Part shown: positions 1 through 8,100 of the stretch, in pieces
Numbering within the stretch: the first letter of the stretch is position 1
Layout of the letters: every line of letters starts with the position of its first letter
Source of the DNA: Streptomyces sp. QL37
GTDB taxonomy: Bacteria > Actinomycetota > Actinomycetes > Streptomycetales > Streptomycetaceae
Direction: 5' to 3'
NCBI RefSeq assembly: GCF_002941025.1
Contig: NZ_PTJS01000001.1
Coordinates: 2,294,001 to 2,358,000, forward strand
Length of the DNA: 64,000 bases
Position numbers and translations under genes: made by a program
Notes under the pieces: generated by a model
Databases searched by the model: none
The model's input: only the letters and a program-made list of their open reading frames with translations
What the model was told of the DNA's origin: nothing

Positions 1-805
1 CATGCGGGTTGCGGGCGGCTCCGAGACGCAGCGAACGGTCCTCGTGGACCGCGAGGAGCTCGGCCAGGGCCGTCTCGACGGGTGCGGTGGACGCGGCGTC
101 GAAGCGGCGGCGTTCGTCCGGCTCGGCGAGGAAGCCCTCGACGGTGGTCGGCAGGGGTGCTTCGACGTGCGTGGCGCGCGCGACCGCCTCGCGCACCTGC
201 GGATCGGGGTCGGCCTCGGCCGCGGCCCTGACCTCCGGGCGCAGCCGGGGCCAGCTCCAGGAGTCGATGGCGGCGGCGCGGACGCGGGGGTGGGGATCCT
301 CGGCCAGCACGAGCCGCGTCCGCTCGGGCAGGCCCCGCAGGCCGGCGGCCCAGTACCGCATCCGGGCCTCCTGGCCGGTGGCGAGGCGCACGGTCAGCTC
401 GGCCGGCAGCTCGACGCCGAACTCGCAGGCCGTCATCGCCGCGATGCGCCGCACTCTCGGTTCCGGGTCCTCGACCAGCACGGCGAGCACGGCCGACGGC
501 AGGGAGCGGTTCTCGGCCAGCATCGCGCGGACCCGCGGGTCGGGGTGCGCGGCGGCGGCCCTCGCCGCCTGGGGAGGCAGCCGGTAGTAGGGCAGCCAGT
601 GCCGGGCCTCGGGCAGCGGGTCCACCGTGAACACCCGCCGCAGCACGTCGTCCGGCGCCGCGTGGTTCATGGCGAGCCCCTGGATCCACTCCGCGTGGAG
701 TTCGCTGTCGGCTTCCAGCAGCCGCAGGGCACCGGCGCGGTCCGCTTCCGTCGCCTCCGACAACCCGAACGCGACCCGTGTCAGCTGATCACCGTTGTGC
801 GCCAT
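1..805 (-). CDS. LRV/HEAT-like repeat protein, partial (C-terminus off the left edge)
   Basis: Reading the minus strand from the ATG at 805 gives an open frame of 268 codons that runs off the window without a stop, so the C-terminus is missing. The protein has several degenerate repeats of about 24 residues with the signature D-P-x-x-x-V-R (for example DPDPQVREAVARAT, EDPEPRVRRIAAMTA, EDPHPRVRAAAID). This is the hallmark of leucine-rich-repeat-variant and related HEAT-like alpha solenoids, which normally act as protein-binding scaffolds. There is no signal peptide and no membrane segment, so it is probably cytoplasmic. It lies downstream of glnA2 on the same strand, but the strong hairpin at 891-929 probably separates the two transcripts. 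The partner protein is unknown. The ORF on the opposite strand across this span is judged to be a shadow because it shows no recognisable domain. Confidence 0.75.
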   Translation of the reverse strand, partial: MAHNGDQLTRVAFGLSEATEADRAGALRLLEADSELHAEWIQGLAMNHAAPDDVLRRVFTVDPLPEARHWLPYYRLPPQAARAAAAHPDPRVRAMLAENRSLPSAVLAVLVEDPEPRVRRIAAMTACEFGVELPAELTVRLATGQEARMRYWAAGLRGLPERTRLVLAEDPHPRVRAAAIDSWSWPRLRPEVRAAAEADPDPQVREAVARATHVEAPLPTTVEGFLAEPDERRRFDAASTAPVETALAELLAVHEDRSLRLGAARNPH

Positions 806-890
806 GGAACGATCGTCTCAAGGGCGCGTGCGGCATCGATCCACGGTGCCGGATCGGCCACTCGACCACCTGCACGCGCAGGCGAGTTAC

Positions 891-929
891 GGCTTCGGGC
901 CGGCGGTGTGTCACCGCCGGCCCGAAGCC
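891..929 (-). terminator. Intrinsic terminator downstream of glnA2
   Basis: A perfect inverted repeat with 18-bp arms (891-908 and 912-929; outer bases GGCTTCGGGCC) and a 3-nt loop starts 22 bp after the glnA2 stop codon. There is no clear T-tract, as is common in Streptomyces. Confidence 0.8.
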
Positions 930-950
930 GTTCACGTACAGCCGGTTTCG

Positions 951-2312
951 CTACAGCACCGGCAGCAGGTTCTTCAGCTCGAAGGCCGTGACCTCGCTGC
1001 GGTACTCCTCCCACTCCTGCTTCTTGTTCCGCAGGAAGAAGTCGAAGACGTGTTCGCCCAGCGTCTCGGCGACCAGCTCGCTCTTCTCCATCAGCGAGAT
1101 CGCCTCGCCCAGGTTCTGCGGCAGCGGCTCGATGCCCATCGCGCGGCGTTCCGAGTCGGAGAGCGCCCAGACGTCGTCGTCGGCGCCCGCCGGGAGTTCG
1201 TAGCCCTCCTCGATGCCCTTGAGGCCCGCGGCGAGCAGCACCGCGTACGTCAGGTAGGGGTTGGCCCCCGAGTCGATGGAGCGGACCTCGACGCGGGCCG
1301 AGCCGGTCTTGCCGGGCTTGTACATCGGGACGCGGATCAGCGCGGAGCGGTTGTTGTGGCCCCAGCAGATGTACGAGGGGGCCTCGCCGCCGGCGCCCGC
1401 GGAGCGGCTGGAGCCGCCCCAGATGCGCTTGTACGAGTTGACCCACTGGTTGGTCACGGCGGAGATCTCCGCGGCGTGCTTGAGCAGGCCCGCGATGAAG
1501 GACCGGCCCACCTTCGACAGTTGGTACTCCGCACCCGACTCGTAGAAGGCGTTGCGGTCGCCCTCGAAGAGGGAGAGGTGGGTGTGCATGCCCGAGCCCG
1601 GGTACTCCGAGAACGGCTTCGGCATGAAGGTGGCCTGCACGCCCTGCTCCAGCGCGACCTGCTTCATGACCAGGCGGAAGGTCATGATGTTGTCGGCGGT
1701 GGAGAGCGCGTCGGCGTACCGCAGGTCGATCTCCTGCTGGCCGGGGGCGCCCTCGTGGTGGCTGAACTCGACGGAGATGCCCATCGATTCGAGCATGGTG
1801 ATCGCCTGGCGGCGGAAGTCCATGCCGACGTTCTGCGGGGTGTGGTCGAAGTAGCCGGAGCTGTCGGCCGGGGTGGGGCGGCTGCCGTCGACCGGCTTGT
1901 TCTTCAGCAGGAAGAACTCGATCTCCGGGTGGGTGTAGAAGGTGAAGCCCAGGTCGGAGGTCTTCGCGAGGATCCGCTTGAGCACGAAGCGCGGGTCCGC
2001 GAAGGAGGGCGAGCCGTCCGGCATCAGGATGTCGCAGAACATCCGGGCGGTCCCGGGGGCCTCCGCGCGCCACGGAAGGATCTGGAACGTGCCGGGGTCC
2101 GGCTTGGCGATCATGTCCGATTCGTATACCCGGGCGAAGCCCTCGATCGCGGAGCCGTCGAAGCCGATGCCCTCGTCAAAGGCCTGTTCGAGCTCGGCCG
2201 GGGCCACGGCGACGGACTTGAGGTAACCGAGAACATCGGTGAACCACAGCCGTACGAAGCGGATGTCGCGCTCCTCAAGCGTCCTGAGGACGAATTCCTG
2301 CTGCTTGTCCAT
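951..2312 (-). CDS. glnA2: Type I glutamine synthetase-like enzyme (GlnA2-type)
   Basis: This 453-residue protein has the full class I glutamine synthetase fold: an N-terminal beta-grasp, then the catalytic barrel with the metal and glutamate motifs (HPEIEFFLL; GMHTHLSLFEGDRN; the ATP and ammonia region KRIWGGSSRS; RVEVRSIDSGANPYLTYA). The C-terminal segment that carries the adenylylated tyrosine in housekeeping GlnA (NLYDLP-type motif) reads GIEPLPQNLGEAIS here, so the GlnE target tyrosine is absent. In S. coelicolor the GlnA-like enzyme beside nadE is GlnA2, reported as a gamma-glutamylpolyamine synthetase rather than a true glutamine synthetase; that assignment is made here by analogy and gene order. 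The start is the ATG at 2312 (MDKQQEF). Upstream in-frame codons are possible but encode non-conserved sequence. A GlnR-like half-site pair lies at 2390-2405. Confidence 0.9.
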   Translation of the reverse strand: MDKQQEFVLRTLEERDIRFVRLWFTDVLGYLKSVAVAPAELEQAFDEGIGFDGSAIEGFARVYESDMIAKPDPGTFQILPWRAEAPGTARMFCDILMPDGSPSFADPRFVLKRILAKTSDLGFTFYTHPEIEFFLLKNKPVDGSRPTPADSSGYFDHTPQNVGMDFRRQAITMLESMGISVEFSHHEGAPGQQEIDLRYADALSTADNIMTFRLVMKQVALEQGVQATFMPKPFSEYPGSGMHTHLSLFEGDRNAFYESGAEYQLSKVGRSFIAGLLKHAAEISAVTNQWVNSYKRIWGGSSRSAGAGGEAPSYICWGHNNRSALIRVPMYKPGKTGSARVEVRSIDSGANPYLTYAVLLAAGLKGIEEGYELPAGADDDVWALSDSERRAMGIEPLPQNLGEAISLMEKSELVAETLGEHVFDFFLRNKKQEWEEYRSEVTAFELKNLLPVL

Positions 2313-2389
2313 AGCCACATCCTTGCAGTTCAGACGGTCCGTGCACCACCGCCCGGGGTAGGGGAGACACCTCAGTATCGCGACCCGGG

Positions 2390-2405
2390 ATTTCACCCAG
2401 ATTAC
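2390..2405 (-). promoter_or_regulatory. Candidate GlnR-like box upstream of glnA2
   Basis: On the minus strand the sequence GTAAT-n6-GAAAT matches the GlnR pattern gTnAc-n6-GaAAc except at the last base of each half. It lies about 80-95 nt upstream of the glnA2 start, with a GATACT sequence downstream that could serve as a -10. This is a pattern match only. Confidence 0.3.
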
Positions 2406-2557
2406 GCACACGGTGTGAGAGAGAGCACGCGGCCACCCACTACGATCGGCGCCCATGGTGTGCAAGGGCTGTAGTCGTTCGGCCACGGCCCGCCACGGCC
2501 AGGTTTTCCCGTTCCGCCCCCGTCCCTCCCGACCCCTTGGCAGAAGGACCCGACGTC

Positions 2558-3232
2558 ATGAGCTTCGACCGCAGGAACCGCATAGAGCAGATGCGCAGTG
2601 CCGACCGTGCGCGCGACCGCCGCAACCGGGTCGTCGCCATAGGCCTGAGTGCCGTCGTGGTCGCCGGCCTGCTGGGTTTCGGCTCGTACATGCTCCTGGA
2701 GAAGTCCGAGGCGAAGGAGAAGACGCAGGAGGCCCAGGCGCAGGACTCGAAGCAGACCGAGCAGGAGAAGAAGGAGCTCGCCACCCGGCCGATCGAGGGT
2801 GAGAAGACGTGGGACGCGGCGAAGCTGAGCCGTGACCACGTCACCACCGACGTGAAGTACCCCATGGAGCCGCCCGTCGGCGGGAACCACAATCCGGCCT
2901 GGCTGAACTGCGACGGCGTCGTATACGAAAAGGCCGTCCCGAACGTCAACGCCGTGCACGCCCTGGAGCACGGCGCGGTCTGGGTGACGCACTCCGGGAA
3001 GGCGTCCGGGGAGGACGTCGCCCAGCTCGCGTCCCGCGTCAGGAGCACCCCCTACTCCCTGATGTCCCCGTACGAGGGCCAGGCCGGGGCGATCATGCTG
3101 AGCGCCTGGGGCAAGCAGGTCACGGTGGACGGCGCGGACGACCCCCGGGTGGCCGCCTTCTTCGCCAAGTACGTCCAGGGCGCGCAGACGCCCGAGCCGG
3201 GCGCGCCCTGCACCGGCGGGGTCGACGGGTGA
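2558..3232 (+). CDS. DUF3105 membrane-anchored protein
   Basis: 224 residues. A basic N-terminus (about residues 1-25) is followed by one hydrophobic segment (about 26-46, VVAIGLSAVVVAGLLGFG), then a short Glu/Lys/Gln-rich coiled stretch and an exported domain. The conserved blocks PPVGGNHNPAWLNCDGVVY and AVHALEHGAVWVTH are diagnostic of DUF3105. The family has no proven biochemistry; the His, Cys and Trp positions could bind a metal. The start at 2558 was chosen because a GAAGGAC Shine-Dalgarno sequence lies just upstream. The stop overlaps the GTG start of the DUF305 gene (GTGA), a pairing seen often in actinomycetes, so the two products are probably made together and may act on the same metal outside the membrane. 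Confidence 0.85.
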   Translation: MSFDRRNRIEQMRSADRARDRRNRVVAIGLSAVVVAGLLGFGSYMLLEKSEAKEKTQEAQAQDSKQTEQEKKELATRPIEGEKTWDAAKLSRDHVTTDVKYPMEPPVGGNHNPAWLNCDGVVYEKAVPNVNAVHALEHGAVWVTHSGKASGEDVAQLASRVRSTPYSLMSPYEGQAGAIMLSAWGKQVTVDGADDPRVAAFFAKYVQGAQTPEPGAPCTGGVDG

Positions 3233-3909
3233 GCCCGTCGCGCAACCGGCGCACGCGGTGGGTCGCGGGGTCCGCCGTGGCCCTCGCCCTGCTGTTCGCC
3301 GGCGCGGCGACGGTCGCGTCCGCGCGGGGGGAAGCGGAGGCTCCCGGGCCCCGCACGCCCTCGGCGCGGTCGGCGGACGCGGGCTTCGCGCGGGACATGG
3401 CCGTCCACCACCAGCAGGCCGTGGAGATGTCGTTCCTCGTGCGGGACGCGACGGAGGACGAGGACGTGCGGCGTCTCGCGTACGACATCGCCAACACGCA
3501 GGCCAACCAGCGGGGCATGCTGCTCGGCTGGCTGGATCTGTGGGAGCTGCCGAAGACGGCGCCCGACGGGCAGGGGCCGATGGCCTGGATGCCGGGCGGC
3601 GGCCACAGCGGCCACGCCATGGACGGCATGGAGGGCATGGGTCACGACGGCGCCCTCATGCCCGGCATGGCGACCAGGACCGAGCTCGGCCGGCTCCGCG
3701 CCGCTCGTGGCAAGCCGGCCGAGGTGCTCTTCCTGCAGCTGATGACCGACCACCACAAGGGCGGCGTCGCGATGGCCCGTGGCTGCGCCGAGCAGTGCAC
3801 CGTGCCCGTGGAGAAGCGCCTGGCCCAGGGCATGGTCGAGGCCCAGCAGTCCGAGCTGGACCTGATGGCGGACATGCTCGCGGCGCGCGGGGCGGCGCCC
3901 CGTCCCTGA
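3229..3909 (+). CDS. DUF305 exported protein, Met/His-rich (probable copper binding)
   Basis: 226 residues starting at a GTG that overlaps the preceding stop, which implies translational coupling. It has an N-terminal signal or anchor (basic SPSRNRRTRWVAG, then an Ala/Val-rich stretch to about residue 30). Two four-helix DUF305 half-motifs are visible: FARDMAVHHQQAVEMSFL near residue 50 and LMTDHHKGGVAMARGC near residue 170. Between them is an unusual His/Gly/Met-rich linker (GGGHSGHAMDGMEGMGHDG). DUF305 proteins include periplasmic copper-binding proteins, and the Met/His linker supports a metal-binding role. The gene lies between a DUF3105 gene and a multicopper oxidase. The function is inferred from family and context. 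Confidence 0.85.
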   Translation: MSPSRNRRTRWVAGSAVALALLFAGAATVASARGEAEAPGPRTPSARSADAGFARDMAVHHQQAVEMSFLVRDATEDEDVRRLAYDIANTQANQRGMLLGWLDLWELPKTAPDGQGPMAWMPGGGHSGHAMDGMEGMGHDGALMPGMATRTELGRLRAARGKPAEVLFLQLMTDHHKGGVAMARGCAEQCTVPVEKRLAQGMVEAQQSELDLMADMLAARGAAPRP

Positions 3910-3923
3910 GCGCGGGACCGGCT

Positions 3924-3963
3924 CGGCGTACGCCCGAACGGGTGACAGCGTTCGCGTACGCCG
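3924..3963 (+). terminator. Hairpin after the DUF3105-DUF305 pair
   Basis: The arms CGGCGTACGC (3924-3933) and GCGTACGCCG (3954-3963) are exact reverse complements, and an inner CGAACG/CGTTCG pairing extends the stem past a 2-nt bulge. It starts 15 bp after the DUF305 stop. Confidence 0.65.
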
Positions 3964-4033
3964 GGCGGGCCCGCCATGGTGGAAGGACTCGGGGCCGTAC
4001 AGCAGTGCCCATCGGCACGCAGGAGGCAACCCC

Positions 4034-4459
4034 ATGACCACGGCCAAGGACATCATGCACACCGGGGCCCACTGGATCCCCGCCCACGAGACGCTCGACC
4101 GCGCCGCCCAGATGATGCGTGACCACAAGGTGGGGGCGCTCCCCGTCTCCGCCAACGGCGAGCAGGACCGGATGGTCGGGATCATCACCGACCGCGACAT
4201 CGTGATCGAGTGCGTGGCGGCGGGGCACGATCCGTCGAAGGTGACGGCGGGCGAACTCTGCGAGGGCACCCCGCGCTGGATCGAGTCGTCGGCGGGCGTC
4301 GACGCGGTGCTGGAGGAGATGCAGAGCCACCGCATCCGCAGGCTTCCGGTGATCGAGGACAAGAAGCTGATCGGCATGATCAGCGAGGCCGACCTGGCGC
4401 TCCACCTCTCGGACGAGCAGGTCGCCGGCTGGGCGGAGATGGTCTACGCCCGCGGCTGA
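4034..4459 (+). CDS. Two-CBS-domain protein
   Basis: 141 residues consisting almost entirely of a CBS pair: the first around residues 7-62 (DIMHTGAHWIPAHETLDRAA through MVGIITDRDIVIE), the second around 75-130 (TPRWIESSAGVDAVLEEM through LIGMISEADLALHL). Stand-alone CBS pairs sense adenine nucleotides or act as small signalling modules. There is no signal peptide, so it is cytoplasmic. An AGGAGG Shine-Dalgarno sequence lies 8 nt before the ATG. A hairpin separates it from the upstream exported pair, so it is probably its own transcription unit. Its partner is not evident. Confidence 0.85.
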   Translation: MTTAKDIMHTGAHWIPAHETLDRAAQMMRDHKVGALPVSANGEQDRMVGIITDRDIVIECVAAGHDPSKVTAGELCEGTPRWIESSAGVDAVLEEMQSHRIRRLPVIEDKKLIGMISEADLALHLSDEQVAGWAEMVYARG

Positions 4460-4569
4460 CGCCTCTGCCCCGGTGCCGTACGCACCCGCCCCGCGCACAC
4501 CCCGCCGGCCCGGCCCCCTCGCACAGGTGAGGAGCGCCGGGCCCCTCGGGTGTCGGGGCGGTGCGCTTA

Positions 4570-4584
4570 TACCCGCCAGGGGTA
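4570..4584. promoter_or_regulatory. CsoR-like copper operator at the multicopper oxidase start
   Basis: A dyad TACCC-GCCAG-GGGTA lies 12 nt upstream of the oxidase ATG. C/G-rich dyads ending in TACCC and GGGTA resemble sites of the copper-responsive repressor CsoR in actinomycetes. The position suggests overlap with the transcription start. It was found by eye and has not been scored. Confidence 0.45.
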
Positions 4585-4595
4585 CGGTGCGCAAT

Positions 4596-6164
4596 ATGTC
4601 TGAAATGCCCTCTCGTCGCGCCGTGCTGGGCGCCGGTATCGCCCTCGCGGGAACAGCAGGCCTCGCCTCCCCGGCCGTCGCGTCCCCGGCCCGCACCTCG
4701 CCCGTCCGCGCCCCCTCCCCCGGCCGCGCCGCCGACCAGTACGTCACGCCCGACGGTCCGGAGGTCGTGGACGCCGAGGCCCGGCGGGGCACGGGCCCCC
4801 TGCGGAAGGTCTCGCTCACCGCGGCCGCGTCCCGCTTCGAACTGGGCGACGGCCTCTCCGTGCCCACCTGGGCGTACGGGGACCGGCTGCCCGGTGAGGC
4901 GATCCGGATCACGGCGGGCGACACCCTGGAGCTCGCCCTGGCGAACCATCTGACGCAGTCCACCACGATGCACTGGCACGGTCTCTCGATCCGCAACGAC
5001 ATGGACGGGGTGCCGGGGCTGACCCAGCAGCCCGTCAAGCCGGGCGCCGAGTTCACCTACCGGTTCGCGGTCACCCGCCCGGGGACCCACTGGATCCACC
5101 CGCACTCCGGGGTCCAGCTCGACCGCGGGCTGTACGCGCCGCTGATCGTCGACGACCCGAAGGAGCCGCTCGCGTACGACAAGGAGTGGACCGTCGTCCT
5201 CGACGACTGGCTCGACGGGGTGGACGGCTCCACCCCCGACGCGGTCCTCGACGAGCTCACCAAGGGGCGGGGCGGCAGCCACGACGCGGCCGGTCACGAC
5301 AAGGCGGCGGCCACCGGGGGCGAGGGTCCCTCCCGCCTGCTGGAGGGAGGGGACAGCGAGCTGCTCGGCGGCCACGCGGGCGACGTCGACCACCCCCACT
5401 ATCTGGTCAACGGCCGCAGGGCGGAGGCACCTTCGGTCTTCGAGGCCCGGCCGGGCGACCGCATCCGGCTGCGGGTCATCAACGCCGGCGGGGACACCGC
5501 GTTCCGGCTGGCGCTCGGCGGCCACCGGATGACCGTGACGCACACGGACGGCTTCCCGGTGCGGCACACCGAGACGGACGCCCTGCTGCTCGGCATGGGC
5601 GAGCGGTACGACGTGCTGGTGACGGCCGGGGACGGGGTGTTCCCGCTGACCGCCCTCGCCGAGGGCAAGGGGGCGGCGGCCCTGGCCGTGCTGCGGACGG
5701 GAGCGGGAGCGACGCCCCCGGCCACCGTGCGGCCCGGGGAGCTGACCGGCGAGCTGATCACGGCCGACCGGCTGGCCCCGGACGAGTCCGTGGCACTGGC
5801 GGAGCGCGCACCCGACCGGACCGTGCGGATCGCGCTCACGGGCTCGATGGACGCGTACGACTGGGCCTTCGACGGCGAACGCTACGACCCCGCGGCACGG
5901 CGGCCCGTGCGGGCCGGGGAGCGGGTGCGCCTGGTCTTCACCAACCGCACCTCGATGTGGCACCCCCTCCACCTGCACGGCCACACGTTCGCACTGGCCG
6001 GCGAGGACGCGCTCGGAGCCCGCAAGGACACCGCGGCGATCCTGCCCGGACGCTCGCTGACGGTCGACTTCGACGCGGACAACCCGGGGTTGTGGATGCT
6101 GCACTGCCACAACGTCTACCACGCCGAGGCGGGGATGATGACGGTCCTCGGCTACCTGCGCTGA
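4596..6164 (+). CDS. Multicopper oxidase (laccase/CopA-like), probable Tat substrate
   Basis: 522 residues in a three-cupredoxin arrangement. All four copper motifs are present: HWHG (His126, His128), THWIHPHSG (His165, His168, His170), HPLHLHGH (His456, His459, His461) and HCHNVYH with a Met about five residues later (His503, Cys504, His505, His509), giving complete type 1 and trinuclear type 2/3 sites. The N-terminus has a twin arginine (SRRAVLGAG) followed by a hydrophobic stretch to about residue 30, consistent with Tat export of a folded copper protein. The start at 4596 was chosen because it places this signal at the terminus. Such enzymes oxidise Cu(I) or phenolic substrates with O2; the substrate here is not known. 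A CsoR-like dyad precedes it and a strong hairpin follows. Confidence 0.93.
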   Translation: MSEMPSRRAVLGAGIALAGTAGLASPAVASPARTSPVRAPSPGRAADQYVTPDGPEVVDAEARRGTGPLRKVSLTAAASRFELGDGLSVPTWAYGDRLPGEAIRITAGDTLELALANHLTQSTTMHWHGLSIRNDMDGVPGLTQQPVKPGAEFTYRFAVTRPGTHWIHPHSGVQLDRGLYAPLIVDDPKEPLAYDKEWTVVLDDWLDGVDGSTPDAVLDELTKGRGGSHDAAGHDKAAATGGEGPSRLLEGGDSELLGGHAGDVDHPHYLVNGRRAEAPSVFEARPGDRIRLRVINAGGDTAFRLALGGHRMTVTHTDGFPVRHTETDALLLGMGERYDVLVTAGDGVFPLTALAEGKGAAALAVLRTGAGATPPATVRPGELTGELITADRLAPDESVALAERAPDRTVRIALTGSMDAYDWAFDGERYDPAARRPVRAGERVRLVFTNRTSMWHPLHLHGHTFALAGEDALGARKDTAAILPGRSLTVDFDADNPGLWMLHCHNVYHAEAGMMTVLGYLR

Positions 6165-6180
6165 GCCGCCCGGCCAGGCG

Positions 6181-6212
6181 CCGTCCGGAGGTGGCGCGCC
6201 GCCTCCGGACGG
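6181..6212 (+). terminator. Terminator of the multicopper oxidase gene
   Basis: Perfect 11-bp arms CCGTCCGGAGG (6181-6191) and CCTCCGGACGG (6202-6212) begin 16 bp after the stop codon. Confidence 0.75.
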
Positions 6213-6255
6213 GAAGGCCAGGACATCGCGTCAGTCAGACGATTACACTGGCGGG

Positions 6256-8010
6256 GTGCCTCAACTACGTCTCGCACTCAATCAGATCGACGCGACCGTC
6301 GGAGACCTCGCCGGCAACTCCGAGTCGATCGTCCACTGGACCCGGCACGCCGCCGGGCAGGGCGCCCACCTGGTGGCGTTCCCCGAGATGGCGCTGACCG
6401 GTTACCCCGTCGAGGACCTGGCCCTGCGGTCGTCCTTCGTCGAGGCCTCGCGGAAGGCGCTGCGCGCCCTCGCCGCCCGCCTAGCCGACGAGGGCCTCGG
6501 GGAGGTGCCGGTCGTCGTCGGCTACCTCGACCGCTCGGAGCACGCCGCGGCACGCTACGGCCAGCCGGCGGGGTCCCCGCGCAACGCCGCCGCGGTGCTG
6601 CACCGCGGGCAGATCGCGCTGAACTTCGCCAAGCACCACCTGCCCAACTACGGCGTCTTCGACGAGTTCCGGTACTTCGTGCCGGGAGACTCGATGCCCG
6701 TCGTGCGGGTGCACGGCATCGACGTGGCGCTGGCGATCTGCGAGGACCTCTGGCAGGACGGCGGCCGCGTCCCCGCCGCGCGCGCCGCGGGGGCCGGGCT
6801 GCTGCTGTCCATCAACGCCTCCCCGTACGAGCGCGACAAGGACGACACCCGGCTGGAGCTGGTCCGCACGCGGGCGCGGCAGGCCGGATGCACGACGGCG
6901 TACCTGGCGATGATCGGCGGCCAGGACGAGCTGGTCTTCGACGGGGACTCGATCGTCGTGGACAAGGACGGCGAAGTCATCGCGCGCGCACCCCAGTTCG
7001 CCGAGGGCAGCGTGATCCTCGACCTGGACCTGCCGGCCGCCGCGGCGGAGGCTCCGTCGGGGGTCGTGAACGACGGGCTGCGGATCGACCACGTGGTGCT
7101 GAGCGAGAAGCCGCTGCCCGCCTACGAGCCCGAGCTGGCCGGAGGGTACTCGGAACGGCTCGACGACGACGAGGAGCTGTACTCGGCGCTGGTCGTGGGC
7201 CTGCGCGCGTACGCCGCGAAGAACGGATTCAGCAGCGTCCTGGTCGGGCTCTCGGGCGGTATCGACTCGGCGCTCGTCGCGGCGATCGCCTGTGACGCGC
7301 TGGGGGCCCAGCACGTGTACGGCATCTCGATGCCCTCGAAGTACTCCTCGGACCACTCCAGGGGCGACGCGGCGGAACTGGCCCGGCGTACGGGGCTGAA
7401 CTTCCGCACCGTACCGATCGAGCCGATGTTCGACGCGTACATGGGGTCCCTGGGGCTCAGCGGACTTGCCGAGGAGAACCTCCAGTCGCGTCTGCGCGGC
7501 ACGATGCTGATGGCCGTCTCCAACCAGGAGGGCCAGATCGTGCTGGCGCCGGGGAACAAGTCGGAGCTGGCGGTGGGCTATTCCACGCTGTACGGGGACT
7601 CCGTCGGCGCCTACGGGCCGATCAAGGACGTGTACAAGACGTCGGTCTTCCGCCTCGCGAAGTGGCGCAACCGCGCCGCCGAGGAGCGCGGGCAGATCCC
7701 GCCCATCCCGGAGGCGTCCATCACCAAACCGCCGAGCGCCGAACTGCGCCCGGACCAGGTGGACACGGACTCGCTGCCGGACTACGACGTGCTGGACCGG
7801 ATCCTGGAGCTGTACGTCGACCGGGACCAGGGCCTGGACGCGATCGTGGCGGCCGGGTTCGACGAGGCCCTGGTGACGAAGACTCTGCGGATGGTGGACA
7901 CGGCGGAGTACAAGCGGCGCCAGTACCCGCCGGGCACGAAGATCTCGCCGAAGGGCTTCGGCAAGGACCGCCGGCTGCCGATCACCAACCGGTGGCGCGA
8001 GTCGGGCTGA
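6256..8010 (+). CDS. nadE: Glutamine-dependent NAD(+) synthetase
   Basis: 584 residues, the usual size for the two-domain enzyme. It amidates nicotinic acid adenine dinucleotide to NAD using glutamine and ATP, the last step of NAD synthesis. The N-terminal nitrilase-type glutaminase has its catalytic triad at Glu44 (AFPEMALTGYP), Lys126 (NFAKHHLPNYG) and Cys162 (ICEDLWQDGG). The C-terminal synthetase has the PP-loop SGGIDS at 333-338, and an APGNKSELAVGYSTLYGD block further on. The start is the GTG at 6256. It is monocistronic: a terminator lies upstream and an unrelated GNAT gene follows after 90 bp. Confidence 0.97.
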   Translation: MPQLRLALNQIDATVGDLAGNSESIVHWTRHAAGQGAHLVAFPEMALTGYPVEDLALRSSFVEASRKALRALAARLADEGLGEVPVVVGYLDRSEHAAARYGQPAGSPRNAAAVLHRGQIALNFAKHHLPNYGVFDEFRYFVPGDSMPVVRVHGIDVALAICEDLWQDGGRVPAARAAGAGLLLSINASPYERDKDDTRLELVRTRARQAGCTTAYLAMIGGQDELVFDGDSIVVDKDGEVIARAPQFAEGSVILDLDLPAAAAEAPSGVVNDGLRIDHVVLSEKPLPAYEPELAGGYSERLDDDEELYSALVVGLRAYAAKNGFSSVLVGLSGGIDSALVAAIACDALGAQHVYGISMPSKYSSDHSRGDAAELARRTGLNFRTVPIEPMFDAYMGSLGLSGLAEENLQSRLRGTMLMAVSNQEGQIVLAPGNKSELAVGYSTLYGDSVGAYGPIKDVYKTSVFRLAKWRNRAAEERGQIPPIPEASITKPPSAELRPDQVDTDSLPDYDVLDRILELYVDRDQGLDAIVAAGFDEALVTKTLRMVDTAEYKRRQYPPGTKISPKGFGKDRRLPITNRWRESG

Positions 8011-8100
8011 GGCGGAGCGCGCGAGCGCCGGCCTGCCCTGACGGAAAACCCTGGGGTACCCGGGGCCCGGTGCCCGTCCGGAGAGTGGTAGGCATGGCGC

